From contig NZ_CP094974.1 in NCBI RefSeq assembly GCF_022869805.1, positions 3,410,001 to 3,474,000 on the forward strand: 64,000 bases of DNA, in the 5' to 3' direction. The translations under genes were made by a program, and so were the position numbers. Positions 15,658-24,145 of the stretch are shown one piece after another; the first letter of the stretch is position 1; each line of letters begins with the position of its first letter. The notes under the pieces are model-generated. The model was not told the DNA's origin and did not search any database. It saw only the letters and a list, made by a program, of their open reading frames with translations. This DNA comes from Halosolutus halophilus (GTDB taxonomy: Archaea; Halobacteriota; Halobacteria; Halobacteriales; Natrialbaceae).

Positions 15658-18600
15658 TCAGTCCCCGTCCCGCGGGCCGAACTCGTCCGGGTCCCATCGC
15701 TCCTCCCGGCCGACCGGGCCGTCCATGTACCAGGCGTCGTCCTCGTCGGGGTCGGTCGGCGGGGCGATCGGTCGCTTGAGCCACTTCGGCCGGCGCTTGC
15801 CGTCCGGCCCACCGGCCGGTCGGGTCTCCTCGACCCACTCGCGGTAGATTTCCATGGACCGATCGGTATCGACGTAGACGTCGCCGTAGTAGTCGTCCGG
15901 CTTCGCCGGCCGGACCCGGACCTTCTGGTGCCAGCAGTGCATCCCCGAGATGGGGTCGGGATGGGGCGCGTGCGTGAGGTTCTGCGGGACGCCCCCGTCG
16001 GTCCACCAGACCCGGGCGGAGTCGGGGTCGTCGCTGTCGAAGGGACCGATGCCGGACTGCTGGCGCATCCCCCAGCTGCTGTCATCGTCTTTCAGGTCGA
16101 CCGTGACCTTCCCGTAGGGGTCGCCGCCCTCGTCGAAGTCCCCTTCGGCCTCGCCGTCGCCGTCGCGGTCGATCTTCCACTGGCCCATGTGGTGGCTCAT
16201 CGCGGCGATCCCGGGTTTGATGGACTCGGTGACCCACACCTCGTTGACGTAGTAGCCGATGTCGGTCTCCACGCGCACGAGGTCGCCCGTCTCGACCCCC
16301 AGTCGCTCGGCGTCTTTGCTGTGGAGCCAGACGGGGTTGTTGTGCGAGATTTCCTCTAGCCACTTGGAGTTCGACGATCGGGAGTGGATCTGGGTCGGTA
16401 ACCGGAAGGTGGGCACCAGCACCATCTCGCCGTCGTCGTAGTCGATGTTCTCGGGGTGGACGTGGCTCTTCAGGTAGTGGGGAATGGTGTACTCCTCGTC
16501 GTCCCAGCCCCACTCCGCGAGCGTCTTCGAGTAGAACTGCTGTTTGCCGGTCGGGGACGGGAACCCGCGTTTCGGTTCGCCGTCCACCATCACGCCTAGC
16601 ACCTGGGTGTCGACGTCCGAGAGTCCGCCGTGGGGAATCGTGTCGTACCCGCCGGGGTAGTCAGAGCCCTCGTCGATTTCGGCCGACTCCGCCGCCCCGT
16701 CGGGAATCGAGACGTCGGCGTCCTCGTCCAGTACACGGTGGATGGTCCCGTACTCGTCGACGAACACGTCGTCTTCCTCGAGGAGTGCCGGATCGAGCGG
16801 CTCCTCGTGGAGTTCGTACTCGTTCCGGCTGGCCTCGAACGCCCCGTGGTGTTTCATGTACTCCAGGGGCTCCATACCGGCCTCCTCGGCGGCCTCGACG
16901 AGGTTCTCCTCGTGCTCGAAGATGTAGCGGTAGTACTCGTCGATGGTCATCTGGGGCGGTTCGTCCGTGGCCCCGTCAGTGCCCGTCGCCTCCCGATCGG
17001 CCGCGCCGTCGTCCCGCTGTTCGGTCGTGCCGCCGTTCGCCGCGGACGTCTCCCGATCGCGGTAGGGGCTCTCGAAGTACTCCCGGATTCCCAGTTCGCC
17101 GTCCTCGTCGATGCGCCAGGAGAGGTCCATCCAGAACTCGTCTTCCTCCCAGACCTCGCCCGGATTCGCCTCGTAGGTGCGCTCGATGTCCGCGCCCTCG
17201 CGCTCGGCGTATTCCCGCTGGACGGGCTGTCGGTAGGTGACCCACGTCGCGGCGTGGGTCTCCTGGCTCTGGATGTCGTGGCGCTCGGGGCTGTGGCCCA
17301 TCGGCAGGACGTAGTCGGCGAAGTACGCCGTCTCGTTCCAGGTGGGCGTCAGCGCGACGTGCATCCCGACCTTGTCCTCGTCGCTCAGCGCCTCGATCCA
17401 GGAGAACCCGTCGGGGTAGGTGTAGACGGGGTTGAACACGCGGGTGAAGTAGACCGACAGCTTCCCGCGACCCTCCTTGAGGAAGTACGGCAGAAGCTGG
17501 CTCATCTCGTAGTGGGCGAACGGCCACTCCGGCGGCAACTGGAGTTCGTCCCAGAGCTTCTGGCGCGGCGGCTCCTTCGGCATCTCCGGCTCGAACTGGT
17601 GCCAGGCGTTGGGCGAGGTGCCGCCCTTCGTGCCGACGCTCCCGGTGAGCACGGACAGGAAGTGCAGCGTGCGACTGACCTGCCAGCCGCCCCTGTTCCC
17701 CGACGCCGCAGAGCGCCAGATGTGGCTGGCGAACCGGTCGCCGGCGAGACCGATCTTCCGGCCGACCTTCTCGATGGTGGCGGCGTCGACGCCGCTCTCC
17801 GCCTCGACGTACGCCGGCGTGAAGTCCGCGTACGTCTCCCGGAGCACGTCGAGGTACGTCTCGAACGTCCGCTCGCGTCCGTGGTGTTCCTCGTCGAGGA
17901 ACTGCCGCCAGTTCACCCAGTTGCGGAGGAACTCCTCGTCGTAAAGCCCCTCCTCGAGGATGACGTTGGCCATCGCTAGCAGAACCGCGGCCTCGCTGCC
18001 GGGCTGAGTGGGCAGCCAGTAGTCCGACATGGCGGCCGTGTTCGACAGCCGCGGATCCAGAACCGCGAGCTGGCCCCCTTCCATGACGCCCTCGATGATG
18101 CGCTGGGCGTGCGGGTTGAAGTAGTGGCCGGACTCCAGGTGGGCGGACAGCAGCAGGATAAACTCGGCGTTGGCGAAGTCCGCACTCGGCCGATCGTACT
18201 TGTGCCAGAAGGCGTAGCCCGCCCTGGCGCCCGACGAGCAGATGTTCGTGTGGGAGTTGTGGCCGTCGACCCCCCAGGCGTTGATGACCCGGTCCATGTA
18301 CCCCTCGTGGCCGGGCCGGCCGACGTGATAGGTGATCTCGTTCTCGCGGTCGTCCTCGATGGTCTCGCGCATCTCGGAGGCGATGTCATCGAGGGCGTCG
18401 TTCCAGGAGACGCGGGTCCACTCGCCGCTCCCGCGCGGCCCGTCCCGCTTGAGCGGATAGCGGATACGCTGGGGATCGTTGATCTGGTTGATAGTGGCCG
18501 GCCCCTTCGCGCAGTTGCGCCCCCGGCTTCCGGGGTGTTCGGGATTGCCCTCTATCTTGCGTATCTCGCCGGTCTCCTTGTCGATATAGGTCAGCAGACC

Positions 18601-18858
18601 GCAGCCTGCCTCGCAGTTGAAGCAGGCCGTGGGGACGACCGAGTACTCCTTCGGGAGGCCCTCGGACTCGTACTCGACCCAGTCGTGCCACTGCTCGGGG
18701 TCTGGGTAGGAGCCGAGTTCGCCCTCCGGGGCGATGCGGTCGATGCCGTCCACGCCGCGGCGCTGTCGTTGCTTCTTCGTCTCCTCGGTGCGGTTCGAGA
18801 TGACGCCGAGTCGCTCGGCGACTTTCTCTATGCGGCTCGGTTCGAATTCGTGTCCCAT
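15658..18858 (-). CDS. Molybdopterin oxidoreductase, SoeA-like (sulfite-oxidising or polysulfide/tetrathionate-type) catalytic subunit
   Basis: This 1066-residue enzyme belongs to the DMSO reductase family. The N-terminal [4Fe-4S] site is C79-x2-C82-x3-C86 with C116 in GSRGRNCAKG. The segment GHNSHTNICSSGARAG (about 199-214) holds Cys207, the likely Mo ligand. I recognise this stretch and the following LESGHYFNPHAQRIIEG from the SoeA/PSRLC3-type group. There is no Tat signal, so the enzyme is probably cytoplasmic, as in SoeABC. Residues about 600-640 form an inserted low-complexity acidic stretch. The ATG at 18858 lies 2 bases after the stop of the Fe-S/NrfD gene. TusA and DsrE genes next door point to sulfur chemistry. 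Polysulfide, tetrathionate or thiosulfate reductase activity cannot be excluded. Confidence 0.72.
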   Translation of the reverse strand: MGHEFEPSRIEKVAERLGVISNRTEETKKQRQRRGVDGIDRIAPEGELGSYPDPEQWHDWVEYESEGLPKEYSVVPTACFNCEAGCGLLTYIDKETGEIRKIEGNPEHPGSRGRNCAKGPATINQINDPQRIRYPLKRDGPRGSGEWTRVSWNDALDDIASEMRETIEDDRENEITYHVGRPGHEGYMDRVINAWGVDGHNSHTNICSSGARAGYAFWHKYDRPSADFANAEFILLLSAHLESGHYFNPHAQRIIEGVMEGGQLAVLDPRLSNTAAMSDYWLPTQPGSEAAVLLAMANVILEEGLYDEEFLRNWVNWRQFLDEEHHGRERTFETYLDVLRETYADFTPAYVEAESGVDAATIEKVGRKIGLAGDRFASHIWRSAASGNRGGWQVSRTLHFLSVLTGSVGTKGGTSPNAWHQFEPEMPKEPPRQKLWDELQLPPEWPFAHYEMSQLLPYFLKEGRGKLSVYFTRVFNPVYTYPDGFSWIEALSDEDKVGMHVALTPTWNETAYFADYVLPMGHSPERHDIQSQETHAATWVTYRQPVQREYAEREGADIERTYEANPGEVWEEDEFWMDLSWRIDEDGELGIREYFESPYRDRETSAANGGTTEQRDDGAADREATGTDGATDEPPQMTIDEYYRYIFEHEENLVEAAEEAGMEPLEYMKHHGAFEASRNEYELHEEPLDPALLEEDDVFVDEYGTIHRVLDEDADVSIPDGAAESAEIDEGSDYPGGYDTIPHGGLSDVDTQVLGVMVDGEPKRGFPSPTGKQQFYSKTLAEWGWDDEEYTIPHYLKSHVHPENIDYDDGEMVLVPTFRLPTQIHSRSSNSKWLEEISHNNPVWLHSKDAERLGVETGDLVRVETDIGYYVNEVWVTESIKPGIAAMSHHMGQWKIDRDGDGEAEGDFDEGGDPYGKVTVDLKDDDSSWGMRQQSGIGPFDSDDPDSARVWWTDGGVPQNLTHAPHPDPISGMHCWHQKVRVRPAKPDDYYGDVYVDTDRSMEIYREWVEETRPAGGPDGKRRPKWLKRPIAPPTDPDEDDAWYMDGPVGREERWDPDEFGPRDGD

Positions 18859-18860
18859 AA

Positions 18861-20657
18861 TTAGGCGAGCGAGATGGTCTGCGGGGCGGTTATCCAGCAA
18901 TACTCGAAGGCAAACAGGCCGGCCAGCGCGAGCGCGCCGGCCACCGCCGCGAGGACGGGCCAGCCGACGGCCAGCGCGGCCAGCGGCAGCAGGATGCCGA
19001 CGACGACGCCGCCGATCCAGAACGCCGTCCGGAACCGACCGCGGGTGATGCGCGCGGCGGCTTCCTCGGCGTCCTCGGTCTGGTGAGGCGTGAAGATCTC
19101 GGAGGCGACCAGCACGGCGTGCAGGACGAGGCCGGCTCCGAGGGCAAGCGCCGACGGACCGACCATCGCCTCGAATCCCGGCACACCCGCGACGCCGAGG
19201 ACGATCAGTGTCGCGCCCCCGGCGACGATCGACTGCGCGAACATGTGCAGCGGCATCGCGGGGCTCTGCCAGAGGTCGCGTCCTTTCGACTGGCTGAACA
19301 GAAACGCCGTGTAGACCGCCGTCGCCGCGCCGAGGACGGCGGCCGCGCCCAGCGAGAGCGGGTGGACGACGGCTTCGATTCCCAGGAGTGCTCCCAGGAC
19401 GGCCAGCCCGAGGTACGCGCCGGCCGCCGAGATGATGTAGGCTCCCTTCACGAGCCAGGAGTTCCAGTTCGGCCGCAACAGCACCCAGTGAAACCGGGTC
19501 GGCTGTTCGAGGTCCAGGACGAGGAGCACGCCGGTCGCCGCCAGGAACAGACCGCTGACGAACGCGCTCGCGCCGAAGGCGGTCACGTCGGGTTCGACTA
19601 CGCCGAACAGCATGAACAGCGCCGAGAGCAGCAACGTCCCGGCCGAGATCCCCTTCGTCCAGGTGTAGGAGTACACCTCCCAGCCCCAGGACCCGTAGTG
19701 GTCTTCGCCGATGTCGTAGACCCGCGTTGCCTCCTCGTGGAGGAGTTCGTAGGCTCGCTCGGTCCGGCCTTTCGAGTCGTCGGACCCGCTCCGTCTTGCG
19801 GGCTCGGTTCCGTACCCGCCATCGGACTGGACGTCACTCGTGTTCGTCGACGACGCGGACGCGTCCTCCTTGCCGCACCCACAGGAATCACAGCCACAGT
19901 CCGTTCGCCCGCCGTCGGCGCGGGCATCCGCGTCGTCCGATCCCCCGGCATCGCCCAGCGAGACGTCGGACGCCGCGAGCGACTCGGCGGCCTTCTCGAG
20001 GTCGAAGTCGGGGACCGCTTCGCCCTCGGTCTCGACCTGGTGGGGAGCGTCGCTCCACATGTAGTGTTCCTCGCGGGCGGTCGTGCCCGGGGTGGTGCTG
20101 CCCTCGTCGCCGTCGACGTAGAACAGCTTCGGCTCCGTGCCCTTCTCGGGCTTGCGGGCCTGGACCTCCTCGCGGGAGGCGGTGCGGGCGATTTCGCTGT
20201 CGGGGTTCTCGAGATCGCCGGCGACGATCGCGTCCTCCGGGCAGACGGTGACGCAGGCCGGCTCTCGCCCCGTGTCGACCCGGTGGCTGCAGTAGTTACA
20301 CTTCGCAGCCGTCTCCGTGTTCGGGTCGATGTAGAGCGCGTCGTACGGACAGCCCTGCATGCAGGCCTTACAGCCGATGCAACGCTCCGGATCGAAGTCG
20401 ACGATGCCGTCCTCGCGTTCCCACAGTGCCGTCACGGGACAGACGTCGGTGCAGGGGGAGTCGTCGCAGTGGTTACACCGCATCACCGAGAAGTTGCGGT
20501 TCGTATTGGGGAACTCGCCTTTCTCGATGTACTTGACCCAGGTCTTGTTCACACCGATCGGGTCGTCGTGCTCGCTCTTGCAGGCGACGGTACAGGCGTG
20601 ACAGCCGATACATCTCCTGTTGTCGATGACGAAGCCGTAGTTCGTTATAGGGGCCAC
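18861..20657 (-). CDS. Fused 4Fe-4S ferredoxin and NrfD-type membrane anchor (SoeB-SoeC-like)
   Basis: This 598-residue protein joins two subunits that are usually separate. Residues 1-190 carry four [4Fe-4S] motifs: CIGCHACTVAC, CNHCDDSPCTDVCP, CIGCKACMQGCP and CNYC with CVTVCP. A linker of about 120 acidic residues contains a compact DCGCDSCGCG. From about residue 330 there are eight or so hydrophobic helices typical of NrfD/PsrC quinone-reactive anchors (WTKGISAGTLLLSALFML onward). It would pass electrons between the Mo subunit and the menaquinone pool. The start is taken as GTG at 20657, the only plausible start before the first cluster motif; a purine-rich GGAG directly abuts it, so the start is uncertain. 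The next gene begins 2 bases after its stop. Confidence 0.78.
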   Translation of the reverse strand: MAPITNYGFVIDNRRCIGCHACTVACKSEHDDPIGVNKTWVKYIEKGEFPNTNRNFSVMRCNHCDDSPCTDVCPVTALWEREDGIVDFDPERCIGCKACMQGCPYDALYIDPNTETAAKCNYCSHRVDTGREPACVTVCPEDAIVAGDLENPDSEIARTASREEVQARKPEKGTEPKLFYVDGDEGSTTPGTTAREEHYMWSDAPHQVETEGEAVPDFDLEKAAESLAASDVSLGDAGGSDDADARADGGRTDCGCDSCGCGKEDASASSTNTSDVQSDGGYGTEPARRSGSDDSKGRTERAYELLHEEATRVYDIGEDHYGSWGWEVYSYTWTKGISAGTLLLSALFMLFGVVEPDVTAFGASAFVSGLFLAATGVLLVLDLEQPTRFHWVLLRPNWNSWLVKGAYIISAAGAYLGLAVLGALLGIEAVVHPLSLGAAAVLGAATAVYTAFLFSQSKGRDLWQSPAMPLHMFAQSIVAGGATLIVLGVAGVPGFEAMVGPSALALGAGLVLHAVLVASEIFTPHQTEDAEEAAARITRGRFRTAFWIGGVVVGILLPLAALAVGWPVLAAVAGALALAGLFAFEYCWITAPQTISLA

Positions 20658-20931
20658 CTCCGTTGAGTCATGGCAACGATCAACATGCGATCGGGAGTAT
20701 ACTTAAAGCTTGTGCGAATTGTACAATATACCGAATACAGAACACTTCGTCTGGGTACGGCTCGGAACGGATGCGCGGACCGACGGCAACCGATCGAGAA
20801 CCTCCGTCAGAAACGAACATTAGAACCACGAATACCGGTATCTGTGGTTGAGACTATCACCCATTTTTCAACAATACGAATCTTTATTGTCTTGTACACG
20901 AGAGAAATATTGTGCGAGGTTGGCAAGACAC
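20658..20931. promoter_or_regulatory. AT-rich divergent control region between the Mo-enzyme operon and the tusA-dsrE operon
   Basis: On the minus strand TTTAAGTATA near 20697-20708 is a TATA candidate for the Fe-S/NrfD gene. On the plus strand AAATATT at 20905-20911 is placed about 25 bases before the tusA ATG. The region contains a perfect palindrome TTGTACAA at 20719-20726, a related TTGTACA at 20892-20898, and TTGTGCGA at 20710-20717 and 20910-20917. An 11-base word CTTGTGCGAAT (20709-20719) recurs upstream of hpt at 13130-13140. Such elements could be operators for a redox or sulfur regulator (inference). Confidence 0.5.
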
Positions 20932-21192
20932 ATGAGTACGGAACACAGAGTCACCGAAACGCTCGACGTGAAAGGACTGAACTGTCCGATGCCAGTCGTC
21001 AAGGCGAAGCAGGCGGTAGACGGCCTCGAATCGGGAGACGTCCTCGAGATCGTCGCGACGGACCCCGGGAGCGTATCCGACATCGAGGGATGGGCGAACG
21101 CGACGGGCAGCGTAAAACTCCTCGAACAGGACGAGACCGACGAGGACGGCGAGACCGTCTACCGACACTACGTCCGGAGGACAGACGCATGA
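20932..21192 (+). CDS. TusA-family sulfur carrier protein
   Basis: This 86-residue protein has the TusA fold and the active-site motif LNCPMPVVKAK with Cys18 in CPxP. It would carry persulfide sulfur between a sulfur donor and acceptors such as DsrE proteins. The ATG at 20932 gives a standard length and follows a TATA-like AAATATT at about -25. An upstream in-frame extension shows no family similarity. The stop overlaps the next start (ATGA). It is distinct from the selD-linked TusA at 10276-10536, sharing little beyond the CPxP motif. Grouped with DsrE2 and DsrE it resembles the TusA-DsrE2 sulfur-trafficking sets of sulfur-oxidising prokaryotes. Confidence 0.92.
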   Translation: MSTEHRVTETLDVKGLNCPMPVVKAKQAVDGLESGDVLEIVATDPGSVSDIEGWANATGSVKLLEQDETDEDGETVYRHYVRRTDA

Positions 21193-21761
21193 GCACGGAT
21201 TCGCCGACGGAGGACGCGACGGCGGACCCGAGCGTGGCGAAGCTGCAGGAGCAGATCGACGAACTCCGGGAGGATCTCGCCGCCGTGAAAAACGACGACG
21301 AGCAAAAACGGATGACCATCATCGCGACGAAGGGGTCGCTGGACATGGCCTACCCGCCGTTGATCCTCGCGAGCACGGCCGCTGCCTTCGGCTGGGACGT
21401 CGTCGTCTTCCACACCTTCTGGGGTCTCGACATCCTCCACGAGGAGAAATCCCAGAACCTCAAGCTGAGCGCCGTCGGGAACCCGAACATGCCGATGCCG
21501 AACGCGCTCGCCGCGCTCCCCGGCATGGACTCGATGGCCACGAAGATGATGCAGAAGAAGATCGACGAGAACGGCACCGCCACCATCGAGGAACTGATCG
21601 ACCTCTCGCTCGACAGCGGCGTCGATCTGCAGGCCTGCCAGATGACGATCGAGCTGATGGACTACGACGAAGACGACTTCTACGACGGCGTGACGACGGG
21701 CGTCGGCGCGGCCACCGCGTTGCAGCACATGGCCGAGGCGGACATCCAGTTGCTGGTGTAA
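21189..21761 (+). CDS. DsrE2-like protein (DsrE/DsrF/DrsH-like family)
   Basis: This 190-residue protein begins with a short acidic coiled coil (about 14-36), then the DsrE2 pattern KRMTIIATKGSLDMAYPPLI, a hydrophobic segment with FHTFWGLDIL, and a conserved LQACQMTIELMDYD holding Cys150. DsrE2 proteins are usually membrane-associated persulfide carriers working with TusA. The helix here (LILASTAAAFGWDVVVFHTF) is hydrophobic enough for membrane contact but may be only the protein core. It overlaps tusA by ATGA and is followed 2 bases later by a third carrier gene. Confidence 0.85.
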   Translation: MSTDSPTEDATADPSVAKLQEQIDELREDLAAVKNDDEQKRMTIIATKGSLDMAYPPLILASTAAAFGWDVVVFHTFWGLDILHEEKSQNLKLSAVGNPNMPMPNALAALPGMDSMATKMMQKKIDENGTATIEELIDLSLDSGVDLQACQMTIELMDYDEDDFYDGVTTGVGAATALQHMAEADIQLLV

Positions 21762-21763
21762 CC

Positions 21764-22159
21764 ATGGCGACCGTCGACAAAATCGGTATCATCGTGTACA
21801 GCGACGATCCGAAGAGCCTCGCCATGGCCATGAACCTCGGCCAGGTCGCCCTGGCGATGGAGACGGAGGTCGTCGTTTACTTCACGTTCGACGGCCTCTC
21901 GCACCTGCTGTCGGGCGAGAAGGATCTCGGCGACTTCGAGCGGATGGTCGAGGCGGGCGTACCCGATCCCTACGGGTTGCTCGCGGACTTCGTGGAGGCC
22001 GGGGACGACCTCGTCACGACCGTGGCCTGCACGACGACCATCGATATGCTGGGCTGGGACCGCGAGGCGATGGACGAGTCGCTGACGACCGAGTTCGCCG
22101 GCGCGGCCGCGTTCCTCGACGAAACGGCGGACGCCGCCCACGTGTTCAGCTTCGGGTAG
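21764..22159 (+). CDS. DsrE-family protein
   Basis: This 131-residue protein has the DsrE-like alpha/beta fold: IGIIVYSDDPKSLAMAMNLG at the N terminus, VVVYFTFDGLSHLLSGE, and VTTVACTTTIDMLGWDRE with a single Cys89 at the position of the carrier cysteine. It starts 2 bases after the DsrE2-like gene and closes the tusA-dsrE2-dsrE operon. Probable role: persulfide transfer linked to the divergent SoeABC-like enzyme (inference). Confidence 0.8.
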   Translation: MATVDKIGIIVYSDDPKSLAMAMNLGQVALAMETEVVVYFTFDGLSHLLSGEKDLGDFERMVEAGVPDPYGLLADFVEAGDDLVTTVACTTTIDMLGWDREAMDESLTTEFAGAAAFLDETADAAHVFSFG

Positions 22160-22319
22160 TCAGACGCCCGTCATCGCTTCTCGCGTCGCGGCGCAGTTTT
22201 CGGGCCACGCTCGACTCCGAACGCGCGCTCAGTCGGCACCCGCCTCCGGATCCGGCCGCGCGACGCTCTCGGCGCAGAAGCCGTCGCCGGTCGGCGCAAG
22301 CGAGCGCGCTGCCGGGCCG

Positions 22320-23882
22320 TTAGGTCCGCCGGCCGGACAGCGCGAGTCGATCGTACTGCCCTTGCGGGGCCCCGAGTTCCCGGAGAGCCTCTGTCAGGAG
22401 GCCGCGCATGCGGATTTCGGTCTCCCCATCGGTTCCGACAAGATCCGTCAGTTGATCCGGATCCGTTCGAACGTCGAAAAGCAAGGGATCCGCGTGGCGA
22501 GCGTGTGATTCCGCGGGGTAGCGCCAGACTGGGGCCTCCGCGTACGGAAGGAACGACCCGCATTCGGCGTCGGGCCTCGCCCGGGGCGGTTGGAACTGAT
22601 CCGGATACGGGTTCATCATCGACGCCGAGTAACAGTACGTCGGGTCGTCGGCCTCACAGGGGTGGAGATACGTGTACCGTCCGTCGGTGATGTTGACTGA
22701 CGAGCCCCAGTAGCCGTAAATCGCCCACTCCCTGATCCGTTCGGTGGTACCCTCGAGCAGCGGAATCAGGCTCCGGCCGTGTCGGCGATCGGCGTCGATT
22801 CCGAGCGCGTCGAGGATCGTCGCGTAGAGGTCGACGGCCGAGGTGAGCGCGTCGATCGTCTCGCCCGTCCGAGCGGTCTCGGGGTGCCAGATGAAAAGGG
22901 GCGTGTGAGCGAGCACGTCGTAGATCGGGGCGAACGGCTTGCCCATCCACCCGTGGTCGCCGAGGTAGTGGCCGTGATCCGACGTGACGATGACCATCGT
23001 GTCCTCCCAGCGCTCCTGCTCGTCGAGCGTCTCGAGAACGCGGCCGAACCAGCGATCGGTCATCGTCGTCTTGGCGGCGAATTGCGCCGTCACGAACTCG
23101 ACCTGGCGATCGGAGAGCCGCTCGCCACTCCCGCCGGGTGAGTCGGGTCCATCCCCCTCGCCGTCGATGCGCCCGTAGAACGGCCAGATCGTCAGTTCGG
23201 AGTCGTCGAGGGGCTCGTCGGTGTACATCGACGCGTACGATTCGGGGACGTCGAACGGCTCGTGAACGTCGAAGCTATCGACGTAGCAGAACCACTCGTC
23301 CCACTCCCGGTTCTCCGTGAGCCACTCCGCGGTTCGCCTGAAGACGCGGGGCGCAAAGTACTCGCGTTCGTCCGCGACGTCCGCGACGTTTCGAGCGTAG
23401 ACCGTTCGATTCACCAGATCGGACGGGGCTCCCGTCTCGGCGTTGAGTTGACTCGCGAACGTTCGGTCCGGCGGCGTTCGTGGATTCGTCCGGTGGGCGT
23501 CCCACTCGTGACCGCGAACGAACTCGTACCCGTTGAAGTCCTCGTAGTAGCCGTGACTTCCGTGCTGGAAGTAATGGTAGTGATCGGTGATCAGTTGGGT
23601 GACGATACCGGAGGCCCGCGCCAGCCGAGGGATCGGCGCGTCGAAGGGTTCGATCGGCCCCCACGACCGCCACAGGAACTCCTGCGTCCCGGTCAGCCAC
23701 TCACGGCGAGCGGGCATACACGGGAGGCTTCCGGCGTAGTGCGTGTCGAACACCGCCGCTCGCTCGGCGAAGCGATCGAGGTTCGGCGTCGCCACCTGAT
23801 ACCCGAAGCCCGTCGGTTCGTCCCGATAGACCTCCAACACGTCGCGCCGGAGGCTATCGATCGAGATCAGTACCACGTTCAT
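22320..23882 (-). CDS. Sulfatase family hydrolase
   Basis: This 520-residue protein belongs to the type I sulfatases. The metal-binding N-terminal strand is VVLISIDSLRRDVL (Asp9). The nucleophile region reads SLPCMPARREWLTG with Cys55-x-Pro-x-Arg59, the motif whose Cys is turned into formylglycine. Later ligands appear in VDSFDVHEPFD and VTSDHGHYLGDHGW. It has no signal peptide, so it would act in the cytoplasm. The substrate, a sulfate or phosphonate ester, is unknown. The gene converges on the dsrE operon with 160 bases between and could supply or remove sulfate, though the neighbourhood link may be chance. No sulfatase-maturing enzyme is visible in the window. Confidence 0.88.
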   Translation of the reverse strand: MNVVLISIDSLRRDVLEVYRDEPTGFGYQVATPNLDRFAERAAVFDTHYAGSLPCMPARREWLTGTQEFLWRSWGPIEPFDAPIPRLARASGIVTQLITDHYHYFQHGSHGYYEDFNGYEFVRGHEWDAHRTNPRTPPDRTFASQLNAETGAPSDLVNRTVYARNVADVADEREYFAPRVFRRTAEWLTENREWDEWFCYVDSFDVHEPFDVPESYASMYTDEPLDDSELTIWPFYGRIDGEGDGPDSPGGSGERLSDRQVEFVTAQFAAKTTMTDRWFGRVLETLDEQERWEDTMVIVTSDHGHYLGDHGWMGKPFAPIYDVLAHTPLFIWHPETARTGETIDALTSAVDLYATILDALGIDADRRHGRSLIPLLEGTTERIREWAIYGYWGSSVNITDGRYTYLHPCEADDPTYCYSASMMNPYPDQFQPPRARPDAECGSFLPYAEAPVWRYPAESHARHADPLLFDVRTDPDQLTDLVGTDGETEIRMRGLLTEALRELGAPQGQYDRLALSGRRT

Positions 23883-24145
23883 ACCTCAGCCTGAGACCAG
23901 GAATCGACTTCACTCTACGGACCGATCGCACGCGGACGATAGACCGGCGCGACGTGCTGCTGGTCAGTTCGTTCCAGTGACGGTCTCACTTCAGGACGGT
24001 ACCGAGCCTCGATCCGAACTAGCGTTCGCACCCGCGCTCCGTTCGAGGAAATCGCCTCCCGACTACCAGTTACGTACAAATATATTTGATGAGTAGTAGA
24101 CTATTCGTGGAGGCCTATTTCCGGTCTGCGCTCGTGTGCGTACCT

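Noticed and set aside
14428-16359. Long open frame of over 600 codons on the plus strand
   Set aside because: It is antisense to the Mrp and molybdopterin oxidoreductase genes. Its product is Arg/Val/Asp-rich without motifs, a GC-bias artefact.
15658-18858. Naming the Mo subunit as nitrate or DMSO reductase
   Set aside because: Those haloarchaeal enzymes carry Tat signals and different motifs around the Mo ligand; this protein has none, and its neighbours are sulfur carriers.
19083-20666. Open frame of over 500 codons on the plus strand
   Set aside because: It is antisense to the Fe-S/NrfD gene, whose sixteen cluster cysteines fix the true strand.
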